Source of the DNA: Chaetorhynchus papuensis
Lineage: Eukaryota; Chordata; Aves; Passeriformes; Rhipiduridae
Direction: 5' to 3'
Length of the DNA stretch: 64,000 nucleotides
NCBI GenBank assembly: GCA_013396525.1
Contig: VWYX01000256.1
Span: 212,452 to 276,451, forward strand
Of the stretch, positions 1 through 12,467 are shown piece by piece; position 1 is the first letter of the stretch, and each line of letters opens with the position of its first letter. A model generated the notes under the pieces. The model was given only the letters and a program-made list of their open reading frames with translations, had not been told where the DNA came from and ran no database searches. The position numbers were made by a program, and so were the translations under genes.

Positions 1-18
1 ATTATTATTATTATTATT
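1..18 (+). repeat. (ATT)n microsatellite, cut by window start
   Basis: Six uninterrupted ATT units at the left edge; the array may continue outside. Confidence 0.9.
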
Positions 19-3000
19 GCTGTTGCTGTAATATCTGTTTTTAGAGCTAGCTGTTGATAAGATAAATTAGTCGTGCTACTGGCTTCAAAGTTGTGTCTGT
101 TTCTAGGAAAAAAGCTAAAAAGGTGGCATTACAAAATGTTACTGCTTTTTCACACTTCTACATCATATACTGGCAGGAAGGAAGAGGTGATATGATGAGC
201 TTTGCTTTTTCACAGACAGCTAGGCCTGCAAATTTAATGTGTACTCTAGGAATAAAACTGGACTGTTTCTAGCAAAAGCAACAATACTTGTGACCTACTA
301 TGCAGCATCCCTAGATCCAAGTTGGGACATTACAACCTGGATGAGTGAACTGCCAGATCTGTGGAAAAAAATAAGCAGTCAAAGTCCACACAATGGCTGT
401 TTATTTGAATAAGTTGATATTCTAGTTATTCTTGTGCTGGTGTTCAGCAATATTTGAAAAAAAAAAGCCAGTAGACTAGGATCCATAATTCTTTTCTCAT
501 AAAAAGGAAGTGAAACACATTCCTGCTCCTTCAGCGTGTGTTCATTTTTGCAATGCGAAAGTAGGTGTCCATGTATCACTAAAGTAAGCAAATGTGAATC
601 TGATTGTGTCCAGGAAGCATAGAATGGGAATAAAATGCTGGTTTTGCTGCTTTGCCATTTACCTATGCAAGATGGAAAACCAAATATAGTCTCCCTGCTT
701 GAAAGCCCACAATTGCATTCTAGATCCCAAAGAAAGCTATTTTTTGTTGGTTTGTTCAACAAAGTGTTCCCTCTGGGATTACCCTTTGTGATTGGGAAAG
801 AAAGAATTTTGTTTAATTTCTTCATTTGGAAAATTTTTTGCTTGACTAGCAACAAGACTCTGGGGTCATTAAGCAATAGTGTTCTGCCCTGATTGCCTTC
901 AAGTTATTTGTGTTTCTAAGTCAGGCCTTTGGTAGTCATTTTATCCAAATTATGCAAAGTTGATATCCCGCTGCCCTGCAAAGCAGAATAGTTTATAGAA
1001 TGTTTCTATGTAGAAATTGCTTTCAAAAATTTTACTTCATGTAGAAACCTTAAAGTTTTTCTTAAAAAAGGATGAATTGACACCAAGGAACACTGATTTT
1101 TTTCCTGTAATCTTATTGGTCTCCCCTCCACACAAACGTATTTGCTCTCTTTTTACATTGACTAAGAATATAGCCAAGTGGCAATCTGAGAAAATATCGT
1201 CTCAAGCTCCCACCTCTGCCTACACCATAGACAGAAATAAATGTGTAACTAGAATGTGATGTAGAATACATGCAGTCCAGACAGCAGAAACATATCTAGG
1301 TTTCTCCAAATCGGTGAGAAGGAGTAGAAGAAAGAAACCCAAGTGACTCTGTGACTGAGTACATGATGCTCATTTAGGCAAAGCATGTTGGGTGGCATTA
1401 TTACCTCCTGGTGTTCTGAATGGTACAGTTTCTCTTGGGTGAGTTATGAGTGCACAGGTCCCACATCAGAGGGGTCCTTCAGCACCACACAACGCAGAGT
1501 GGCACCGCCTCCTAAACAAATTTTGTTTCAAATAGTAAGTTGTCTAGGAGGAGGAAGGGAGCAACATTTTTTACTCACATATAGTTTTTCATTGTTGTTG
1601 TTATTTTATCCTATTTAAGGTCAGTGCCTTATGTTGTAACAGGCTTTTTTCCATGTACTTCCTAGCTCTGAGTTTCTTTTGAACTGCCCTCCTGAAAGAC
1701 ACTCTAGTGTACTGTTCTCCCACTCTTATCTTCTCACTTTCTTGTATGCTGTTCCTTATGCTTAGAAATCCTTATTCTCCATGCCAAATATCCACCCACT
1801 CTATATTCACATTCTTCCTTTAAACTGCATTTCCTTAAAGTCTATCAAAAATAATCTGCAAGTTAAGAAATATAGCAACTATGCCTTGAGATCTGACAGT
1901 CTTCTGATCAGAAGAATCCGAATTGCTATTGTTAGCTGAATTCTTTAACTTATGCATAATACTGAATAAATCAGAGATTAATTTTTCCTTAATATCACAT
2001 GTACCGTTTTTATCACTATATATATATTTTAAATTTTATTTTAAAATACCCTAAAGTTCATCCCAACTGGTTTCCTAGAGGCCACCTGGCAGAGCAGTGC
2101 TTCTTGTTGGCTTGTTCTTGCTTTTCTAGCTGAAAGTCCACTGATGGATAAAAAAAAATGAGGTCAGTAAGACATCCTTCTCATAAGTGAGCTGGGTCCA
2201 GCATCTTAGGTACAGACTTAACCAGATAAAATTACCATTTTGGAGTTCTGTCTCAAGAATATTTATTCAAAGAAAAGCCCCAGAATGAATAAAAACTACA
2301 AATGAACCAGAACTTTTTTTTTTGTGAACTTGTATGCAATTCTTAAAACCATTTGTTTCCACAGGGAGGTAGTGCTGCTTATAACCTCCTTTCCTTACAT
2401 TCTTTTTAGTGCTAGATAAAAAAACTCCTGAAAATAAAAAATTTGCCTCCAAACCAGAATAATTTGTAAAAGTTTGATTTATGCAACATTAACTCCTACT
2501 TGCCCCTAAAAAAACCATAAAGTGGAATTGGGAAATTTTCAGGTCACCTAAAATAGGCTTACCTTAAAAGAAATATCTTTTTTTAAAATCTAGGTCTACT
2601 AGTCTGAAACACCAGTGAAATACTGCTCCTCAGTGTTTCTAAAATATGTACATTCTTCATCTGTTTGCTGATTGTCTGCAGCATAAAATTCAGCCTAGAG
2701 TTCTTGCAAGAAAAAAAAGTGGTTGTAAGCCACTCCTCCAGATGCTTTGGTGCAAGAGAAGTAAATGTAATCACTGACTGCTAACAAAACAGAAACTGTA
2801 AAAACATTGCTAAAACAAATGAAGCTGACATTCTACAGAAAAAAAAAGTGCTATTTTCAAACACAGTTGTGATCTTTTAGTAAGTCTGAAATTTCCATTT
2901 AGCTATGTTAAAGTGATTGCCTGTGAGCAAAATCGGTCCAATTGCTTTTTCTCTTAATGTATCAAGGAAAAGCTAAAGCTGGGACCAGAACAAATCCTTT

Positions 3001-3569
3001 AGGAGTTAAGTACAGAACTCCCAGAAAACATTTTCACTAAACTTTTTTGGAGTTATTTTTCAGATTTCTTTAAACTCTGATGTAAATTTTTTAATACATA
3101 ACCAAACCAAATGCCTTGCTGGTCTTTTTGGGCCAGCGTCACCTTTCACCTCCAAACCTCTTGGTTTTCAAGTCTCAACAGTGTCATAACTACCCATTAC
3201 TGGAGATATTCTCCCAGGAATCATGTCAGGCTGGACATGCATCAAAACATTTTACTTTCCACCTGACCTAACTTTTCCTTTCTCTCATTCACGCAGATTA
3301 TTGAAAACCATCCAGTTTTATGTGTTCCTGAGCTATGAGGAAAACAGGAAGCAGAAAAGGAGATTCTCTCCTGTCATGCTGCTCTGTAAATCAAGTCCTA
3401 CATGTGTAGCTTGTAGTCCAAGGAAGTCTGTAGCCACTGAGTTTGAGGGAAGGTTTTCAGAAGTTTTATTTTCCTTCAGCTTTTTCTTCAGAATTACTCA
3501 CATTTATACCTTGTCTCTAAGGCTGCAACCTGGAAGTGTTCTGATTGTCAAGAAGTATTATTTAAGTCA

Positions 3570-3609
3570 CTCAGGAATTAATCTCAGTGCTCAGGAATTA
3601 ACCTCAGAA
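3570..3609 (+). repeat. 20-base tandem duplication, imperfect
   Basis: CTCAGGAATTAATCTCAGTG is followed by the same unit with about three changes. Confidence 0.85.
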
Positions 3610-6600
3610 TAAGAACAGATCCTTTGAGTTCACACTGTGGTTGCATATACACTTTGCATGCCCCAGTGGAATTGTTTGTATCCTATAAACAGAAACAGCA
3701 CTTTATCTTCCACATTTTATCTTGTACAGTTGTGTGGATGTTTGTGTGGGTAGGACTCGGACAATTAAGGTTATCACAGAGGTGCTTTGTATTAGTCCTG
3801 GGGCTATGATCCTGTGGTTTGGTGAACTGGCTGAAGCAGGATCTTAATATCTTGCAAACTTGGGTATTTATCATGAAAAACCACTCTTTTGTGAGTGATG
3901 AAAAATGAGATGCAGTAGGAAACTACTAGTCGATTTTTTTCCTGCGTTGCAGACAATAGAGAAAATGTCTTCCAATTTCCATGTAGGACCTTTTGTCACA
4001 TAGGGCAAGAATGTACATGAGTCAGCTTTAGTTGTGTTTCTTTTTTCCTTTTCCCAGTGAGTGTTCCTATTATACAAAGGTCTTGGAGTCCTAATGCAAA
4101 ATTACAAAGTGTTTCTATTATGATATTCTGGATCTGGTTTTAGGGGGTTTGTTTATTTTGTTGTGTTGTAGTTTGGGGTTTTTTTAATTTTTGGTGATAG
4201 CTAATGTATGCCAACAGACTGTGTATCTTGAACTGTAATCATGCTTTGTCTTTGAAAACGCTTCTGTGCTACAAACATAAGAAAAACACCCTGTTTTGCT
4301 CAGACTTTGTTTGAAGTTTACTGGGCTTAAACACTTCAAAAGCTGCAAAACCTAACCCAAATGTTACATGAATTCCGTATGTTTTTACAGCTATACAAAA
4401 AAGGAGTGCAAAAAGATACATTTCTCTTGTGGTAATGTTTTACAACCACTTTGCAGGGCAACGGAGAAAAAAGTTACACAAAGCCACTCAGAATTGTGCA
4501 GTTCAGCTGCGTCCACGAGCAAGCAACTCCCGTTGTTGACAAATGAGAGTTGCTTGACTTGACCGCAGGCAGCATGAGGTCAAGAAATATTCATAAAATG
4601 CTTTCTTAACTGTTTATTTCTGCTCTCTTTTGTGTACCCTCGTTGTGACGTGGCAGAGCACTTGGGGTCAAGTGCCAAGCTGTCAGTGGAGATGGAGTAA
4701 AGCACCTTTCTCTGAGCCTTCGCTGACACGGACTCAGCTGTGACTCAGGCTGGGGAAGTTAACTGATTGTACTTAACTTTCTCTACTATGGTAAAATGAG
4801 TTGCAGAGAGAACACACTGAAAGCCAAGGGCCTCTAAATACTTTTCCCTTTTATGGAATAGAGCTCCCAGATCTCCATTTCCTGGAGATTGTACTCTAAG
4901 CCTACACAGTGGTAAAAGAAAGATCTCTGCATTCACTGATCTATATCTGACTACAAATTTGAGCTCAGGGGATCATTTTTTTCCTAACTATTTTAAGCAG
5001 TAAGTTTATAATAACAGACCAAAATGTTAAAAAGCACTCCATCCTCTCTTTTATTTCTTTTTTGTACTTTTTTTCTTTATATTATCTCCTCTTAGTGTGG
5101 GAATGAGCAGAATTTGGTGAATAGGACAGTTAATTTGTTTGTGTTTTTTTAACTCATTTTGTAGGTGCACAAGGCTCGTGCAGACTGAGATTGTAGATCT
5201 TCACCCACATCCACTCTGCCTGTGACATGTGAGTTAATCTCTACAAGCATTTAATTTTAAAATACAATTTTGAAGCTCTTGCAATTTCTGAAAGAATGGA
5301 GTTTTGGGGGAGATCATTTACTTTGATAAAACACTACAATAATGTCATGACATCCTTTGATAAGATAGAGGCAGGCCAGACAGAGCTTGATCAATGAAGA
5401 AAAAAATGAAATAAAAATGGAAATAATAGGATTTTGAAATTATCTCAGTGCTAATATGTGCTCATGCACCTTGACTGTTTTTAAAGTGCAGGTATATTTT
5501 TTGCCTCTCCTTTCAGTGTCCTTGGGGCCAATAATTGCAGGTGTTTCAGCTGGTACCTCACTGTATTGCAGTGGTGGTACCTCAATGTATTGTTAAAGTA
5601 TCATTTCCTTCTTTGACTGAAACATGTTTGTGCTTGTGGAAAGGAAATAAAGCTGGCAGAGCTAATGGTAGCATGATTCCAAAGGCTATCCAGCTGGCAG
5701 GTGAGCCAGGCTTAGAACCAGGCTAGTCATGCTCTCCACACTCTAGCTCAGGGTTTCCTAAGGCTGTCAGCTGGTTTTGTACATAGAGGTGTGAATTTCT
5801 GTAAACTCTAAAAGGCTGCACTCTTCCCTAATGCTCTGCTGAAAAAGAAAAAAATGTACCTTCCAGTGACAAAAATTTTCCAAGGACATTTCTTTATTTT
5901 CTGTCTACATTTTTGACATGCAGGTAAGCTCCTCTAATTCTTGTAGAGTGTTCTCACAAAGCCCCCTGTTTCTATGCATTTTGACTCCATGTGACATTTA
6001 CTGGTGCTGTTTTTGTTGCCCAACTAAAAGGGCATAAGGTCACTTCAGCACTGATGGAAGAACATTTATTCACTAATATTTAAGTTTCCATCACTTCTAA
6101 ACCTTTGTCTTTCCTACCAGTACCAGAAGACAGTAATTGATAAGAAAATGGCAGAACTCCTTGCAGAGTGTGGTATATCCATTTGCATTTACAATCTGTG
6201 ATGTTTGTGCTGGGTAAGCATCATAAAATCTTTAATAAATCTGCACTACTGATTTTAAGAACACTGCAGAGGTTAAAACTAAGCTTTTAGACTGAAAAAT
6301 TAATAATTTGGGAGTTCCAAATCATATAGTTTATTAATTGAACTACATCCTTATACTGAAATACCAGTATGTAGCAGCCCTCACTTTGGCAGTGTACTGG
6401 ACTGCAGCTGTGCAGTCAAGGTGTGCAAAGATAGTGTTTGTTTTAAGAAGCTTAAGAATATGAATAATTATGTGCAAGCTTTCACTGCTCCAATATAGTC
6501 CTCAGCACCGGGGTTTTCTGGAGTGGTATCAGGAAAAAATGGAAAGTCAGAAGAAGAAATTTTCCTACTGATCAGCACAGAGATTTGAAGCTTATTCCTA

Positions 6601-8735
6601 TTTGCAAGATAGCTCTGTAAGGAAATCAGAGTGGGGTTATAATTGTGTCAGAGACAGCCTGAACTCAGTCCACTCCAAATCTGGGGGTTGTTAAGGTGGC
6701 ATAAATTCATCTTTCTACCCTCCATTTTCCCTTGGCTGTACTTTCTGTGCTGCATCTCTAGGACAACACCGCTCAGGATTTGTCCCTTTCTATTCTTAGA
6801 CAAGCTGACTGATTTATTTCTTTTTCTTTTAAAGTTTTTTTGCTTTTTAAATCTGAGAAACGAACAGCAACTTGATGTGCTTAATAGCTCTTTCTTGTTT
6901 CAAGATAACTTGCATTACTTTTTTAAGTTTAGTATGTGTGAAGAACTCAGCTAAGACTGGGAATAAACCACTTTGGTGCAATAGCTTCTACAATTCCATG
7001 TAGGACTGCAAACATGCTTTGGCCATGACTCGAAACATTCCTGATTTTTCAGGCCCAGCATTCTGTTGGGTTGAATGTATCAGAACCATAATAAATTCAT
7101 ATGGCAAACACTAAGAGGAGTTAGATAAACAGCCAGATTTATATATCTCCTCTTTTTTGTTGTTTTTTATTTGAATTTGAGTTCTTGCAAGCTCAAAAAT
7201 TGCATAGGATGCAAATATTTTGTTACAGAGATGAAAAGCAAGTCCATGTCACTTTTTTAGTTACCTTGCTTCCATCTCATCTTCATGTTTTGCTAATAGT
7301 TGCTGGCTGTTGTTTGATATAATAATATTTAATTGTTGAAACACACAGATGTTCAGTGCTACTTCTATCTGTCTAATCTCTGTGGGGTTATTCAAATACA
7401 TGTAATCATAAATACCTGTTTTCCATCATATTAGGAACTTTAAATATGTTTTGCCTTAATAACCATTTTTAAAGCTTTTTATTCATAGGAAGTTTCCTCT
7501 ACTCTTATTTGAAGTCAGAAGTGGGTAAAATGATACAAACATGAACTACCACTTACTTTAGTAGAGTTAGAAAATCACCTGTAATAGGTTCAGCATGCCT
7601 AGAAAAGCCTGAAACATGCTGTCCTTACAGCATACACTGCTTTGAAAAATCTTTATGCCCATTGTTCAAAAAGAGTCTGTATCTTGGTCTTCATAATAAT
7701 GTCACATATGCTGCATCTTTTTCAGAGTTGTTATCAAGGAACTGCAATGATGTAATTACATTTTCCTGAACACACTAATACTTGTGTAGGATCATTTTTA
7801 CAAACTATTTGTTCTGCATTAAAGTTCACGTGAGATGGCCTTGTACTCCTCTTCTAGTGAAGGAGAAAATTAATTTTCCAACATAATGTGAAATAAACCT
7901 AATAAAAGCATGGGTCTTAGCTGCTTCTGTAGTCAAATTTTTCACACGTTTTGTAGGTTTTGCAACACAGATTTTTTTCTGTGAGAGCTATGGTGAGGCA
8001 CTTGTCACTGCTGAGACTGCTTCAGTATTTCTTGTGACTGGTTTTGCCTCTTTTTGCTTTTTTTTTTTAAAGCAACAGATGTATTTTGACAAATGTAATT
8101 GGCAACCTCAATAAACTGACATGTTCCTGAATACATTTCTTTGCCCACCCCTGAAATGGAAGGGAGAACTGTAGCAGGTTATTTTCCAGCGCAGTAGTCA
8201 GCAGTCCCCAGTGCAGTCTGGGCACCAGGTGGTCTCAGCTGTGTGTATGTGACCTGCAGGCACCGTCAGGGAGTGCAGTGATGCATTGATGAGGACACTG
8301 ATGTACTGATGAGGACAGTTCCCTGATCCCTGGGCAGGTGTCACAGTAAGTATTGCAACCCATCCACTGCCACTCTAAGGACTGATTTGTGCTTTGCACT
8401 GCTGATCCTCAGGCTTTGGTACAGGCTTTCATGCTGATATCATCCTTGTGAATACAGTGCCTTCCCTTGATACTAATAATGAGAATTTTCTCAGCTAATA
8501 GGTAGTGATTTTGTTCCCCCCTCTTTGGGCATCTCTGCTATTTTGCTTTGAAAGTGTCTTGCACCCTGTTGTCTCGTGCAGAGGTACACCAAGTCTTTGC
8601 ACAATTCACCTAAATCTGGCTCTTGCTCAAAGAAAGAGTGCCACCCTCTGGGGTTCCAGTTTTGGTCCTCTGAGATCTGAAATCATGCTTTGTAGCATTA
8701 AGACTATTAGTTACTAAAAGGTATATTATGGAAGA

Positions 8736-9066
8736 GCTGACTGAGAAGGGACCTCAGCAATGTCTGTCAGAGGATGGATCCAGGCTCTGCTTGGTGATGC
8801 TGAGCAATAGAACAAGAGGCAAGGGCAAAAACTGATGCACAGCAAGTTCCACTGAACATGAGGAAGAACTTCTTCACTGTGCAAGTGACTATGCACTGGA
8901 ACAGATTGTCCAGAGAGGCTGTGGAGTCTCCCTCACTGGAGATATTCAAGAACTTTCTGGATGCAGTCCTGTTCCATGTGCTCTAGGATGACCCTGCTTG
9001 AGCAGGGAGGTTGGACCAGATGACCACTGTGGGCCCTTCCAGCCTTACCCTTTCTGTTGTTCTGTG
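8736..9066 (+). mobile_element. CR1 LINE 3' fragment
   Basis: Sense-oriented 3' end of an avian CR1. It contains the typical runs CATGAGGAAGAACTTCTTCA, GAGAGGCTGTGGAGTCTCC and GGTTGGACCAGATGACC, and ends in TTCTGTTGTTCTGTGAT, a degenerate copy of the CR1 8-base tail. It is well preserved, 5'-truncated as usual, with no coding capacity. Confidence 0.92.
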
Positions 9067-9368
9067 ATATCCAGGATGCTGTTTACTTCTTACAGGATAT
9101 TTAGAGAAGGTAGTTTGGTCACATCATAGTGACAAACTGAAAATCTGTAAAATGGAGGAAAGAGATGGAAATAGAAATAAGAATGGAAGGTTGTCTATTT
9201 TGAATGCATTTCCTAAGTTATACTTGACCTTGAAAGCTTTAGTTAATAAAACACAAGATAGCATTTTTAATTTTAAACCTTAATACTGTTTGTTATTGTA
9301 AAGTGATCTCAGTTTTTGAGCATAGAGTTTTAAACGGATTTGATTTGTATTTTTGGCATCTAACCCAG

Positions 9369-9557
9369 CCTGCAGATCACGAGGCCTCCCAGCGCTTATG
9401 CCTTCAGGCTAACTTGAAACAGATACTCCCAGCAGTGCATGGTCCTCTTAGTCCACATTGCAGCTCCACGTGCTTCACGCTGCCCACCATGCCAACCTTA
9501 CCTGAAGACAAGGGACAAGCAAAAGAGGCCCAGCACAACAGCTCTCCTCCAGCCAAA
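9369..9557 (+). CDS. IRAG1: IRAG1 exon 1 of window (N-terminal)
   Basis: Acceptor AACCCAG ends at 9368 after a T-rich run; donor GTAAGC begins at 9558; ends in phase 0. The ATG at 9489 has an acceptable context (CACCATGC) and starts MPTLPEDKG, which resembles the internal Met of the human protein (MPHIPEDEE). The frame is open through the whole exon, so the 40 codons before that Met could be coding in a longer isoform. A second acceptor-like TGCAG ends at 9375. Confidence 0.8.
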
Positions 9558-12436
9558 GTAAGCTCTCTTACTTGCAGAGGTGTTTTCTGACACTTGGTGG
9601 AAACCTGAGGCTGAAACCTGCTTGTGTATATTTAGGGGTTTCTGAAACGGTATCTAATTGTTGTTCTGTATGAATGTGTTTTGCTTAATTGATGAAGCCA
9701 TGAATGATCCTCCTGTTGATATTCTTAGAGTTCCTCAAATATTTTATAGCCTAAGGGATGAGAACTTAAATTGCTCAAGTAGTTGTTTATCATTTTGATC
9801 TGGAGGCTTATAAATGGTTCAGAACAGACAGACATATATCAAAGCTGTCCAAAAATGTTCTTTCTGATGTTATTAAAGAAAACTTTAAACTTTGAGAACA
9901 GAGCTTGGGCTTGTATTTCAACAGCTAGTGTTGCTTTTACAGATATAGAAGATGTTATGCAATTCGTGTGTGTGAGAAAGATGGAAGTGGGCTTTTTTGG
10001 TCTGTAGTCTTTCCCAGTGCTTTATTTGCCACAGCAGTAGCTGAACATACACTGAAACTATACAGAGGGCAGGTGGGTGCTCTCCAGGCATATTCATCAG
10101 TTTGCCTCAAATTTGTGTGGCCTTTACAAGTTTTTCATGTTTTCTTTCCAGATAAATATAAAAAAATCAATGGGAGATGGGCCTTCCCTCTTTTCAATAA
10201 TCTATACCACAGATAAAAAGTATATTTATGTTTTAATAAACTGGGGTTGGATTTTTTGTTTGTTAGCTTAGCTGAAGCAAAGAACCTCACTGTGATTAAG
10301 AAATCACAGATTATCCAAATGATTCATTTTTATGCAAACTGGTGTAAAGAAAGAGAGGACTTATAATCTGGCACATCCTCAGTTAAAGATGTGACATTGT
10401 CATTGGGTTTGAGGACACTGCATTCCACACTTTAGGTGAAAACATCCGCTACTTTCACATTGTTGGGAAATATTGTCAGTAGTGAGCTGTGCACGATTTG
10501 TCATGTCTTCCATCTAAACTGCACAGGGTGCTGAGTGTTAATTTCCTGCCTTGAGATAAACACCCCAGTTGGATAAAAGTTCATCAAGACTACCATCTGA
10601 TAACATATATTGGTTCAAGAATATTTTATTGAGGTTTTTTTAACTCACCTATGTGAAAAGTATTTTAGTGCAAAAGACTTGCTGTGTAAAACATACCCGA
10701 AGAGGAAAACAATGAAAATCTAGCAGACATCAGTGATTCTAATCCTGAATGTGCTTATCAAATGAGAGACATGGAAATTTCCAGGCTCCTAATATAAAAA
10801 CATTACATTTTTAATTCATTTTCCAGGCCTTTTAGAGGTAGGTCTTAAATGAACTATGGTGATGTGATAGTTCATGAATCAATTCACTGTGCAAAATGCT
10901 TCATTTTAGATAAATGATTATTTTTAGGCAGAAAGTAGCAGTGGAGGGATTTTAACCAACACACTGCTCACAAACCTACTTAAGTTAAGGTTTGCCACTA
11001 GCCAGTGTTGTGAAAATTTGATCTTGTTCATAGCTGTTGTCACTCTTGGCTCTTGCTGCAGATCAAGTTATAGAGCATGATTGGAAGTCACTCTAAGTAA
11101 AATAGCTTATTATTGTGAGATAAGGACTTGCAAGCAAGGAGAGGGCATCAGAGGGAACTAACCACTGGTGGATTTGTTTCCTGCCATTCAACAAAATTTT
11201 CCAAGTCTGGAATCTCATCTCATCTAAAGTGGTGTCTGGTGTCTAACAATTTCCTCATTCTGTTTCAGGAGGTTCTTCCCCACCTTTTCCCTGCATGCCC
11301 AAATGCACACAGATTGCAAAACAGTTCTGACAAAAAGAAAATGAACCTTACATCACATGTAGCTTTCTGCATGCTTCAAGTACCTTTTACATGATAGGGA
11401 GACCTGGGTTCTATGTCTCAAATTCATTTTGAGAAAACAAATGTGGGTTTTCATTTCAGTATTTTTACAGCAGCCTGTGTTTTTATGAAATTCAGTCCAG
11501 ACTTTTAATTAATATCTAAGAATATGGCCAGGGTGGCAGAGGAGGTTTTTTTCCTTTTTTATTTTTTTCCCCAGTGCTTTAAAGAATGCAGGTGTTATAC
11601 AGTAAAGCTCTGTCATCTGACTGTCTGGCATGGTAGGTCTTTCAGCAGAGTATTTTTGTATTCCTCCCTACCCCCCCTTAATGTAAAAATCCATCCAAAT
11701 CTGGTTGGATTATAAAACTTTCAAAAGCACATTCTCTATATGCTTACTGAAGGCCTGGTAGAACATAACAGCCAGATTGTCTGCAGGTTTTATCTCCACC
11801 CTGAGAATCACTGATCTTCTTGCCTATTCTGTTATGGACCAAACTGCCTGTGCCACCCTCCCAGCCCTGCACACGCCTCCCTGCAAGTCTAGATGGCTCC
11901 TGGTCACCCTTCCTGCCTAAGCCATAGAGGTGGAGTCAGTTTTACCTCACGTTTTTGTGGGGGGAGGGCTTGGGATGAAAAGGAAGCAAAGACTTGGGTA
12001 GCAGGGAACCACTGGTAGAAGGAGATGAGGCAGCTGTTGGGAATAGCTGAGGAGCAGACGGCTCTGGAAGCTACCAAGGGAGCACAGTTAAAGGCACACA
12101 CACGGGAGGGTGATGGAAATCTTCTGTGTCATCTCTGTGCAGTTGTACGACTGTGAGACAGCTTAAGCTTCCTGTTAAAGCTCCTCTTCCAAGACCTGTG
12201 TAGAGCAGCCTGAGCCCTCCTCAGTCTCTAACAATTCCTTTTGATTGGAGCCAGCTGGCCCTGCAAAGAGCTTCCTGCTCTGGCTCTTCCTGCCCCTCTC
12301 CTGGACAATGTAGGTTTGGACAACAGGGGCCATGAGGTTTCACTTGTGTAGATGCTGAGCTCCTGTAGCTGCTGACCAGGATTAATGTTTTCTACCCGAC
12401 CTGAACTAGCCTTGGCTCCAGCATCTTTTTTTTTTC

Positions 12437-12467
<31 letters not shown>

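Larger units (their letters stand above)
1..8735. other. Upstream flank or 5' intron of IRAG1, no supported exon
   Basis: AT-rich, with a few short open frames that lack splice sites or recognisable products. A CRE/AP-1 motif cluster at about 4645-4750 is the only regulatory-looking spot. Alternative first exons of IRAG1 could lie here but I cannot point to one. Confidence 0.6.

Noticed and set aside
3223..3612. 129-codon open frame upstream of IRAG1
   Set aside because: Composition is like translated AT-rich noncoding DNA; no family resemblance or conserved context.
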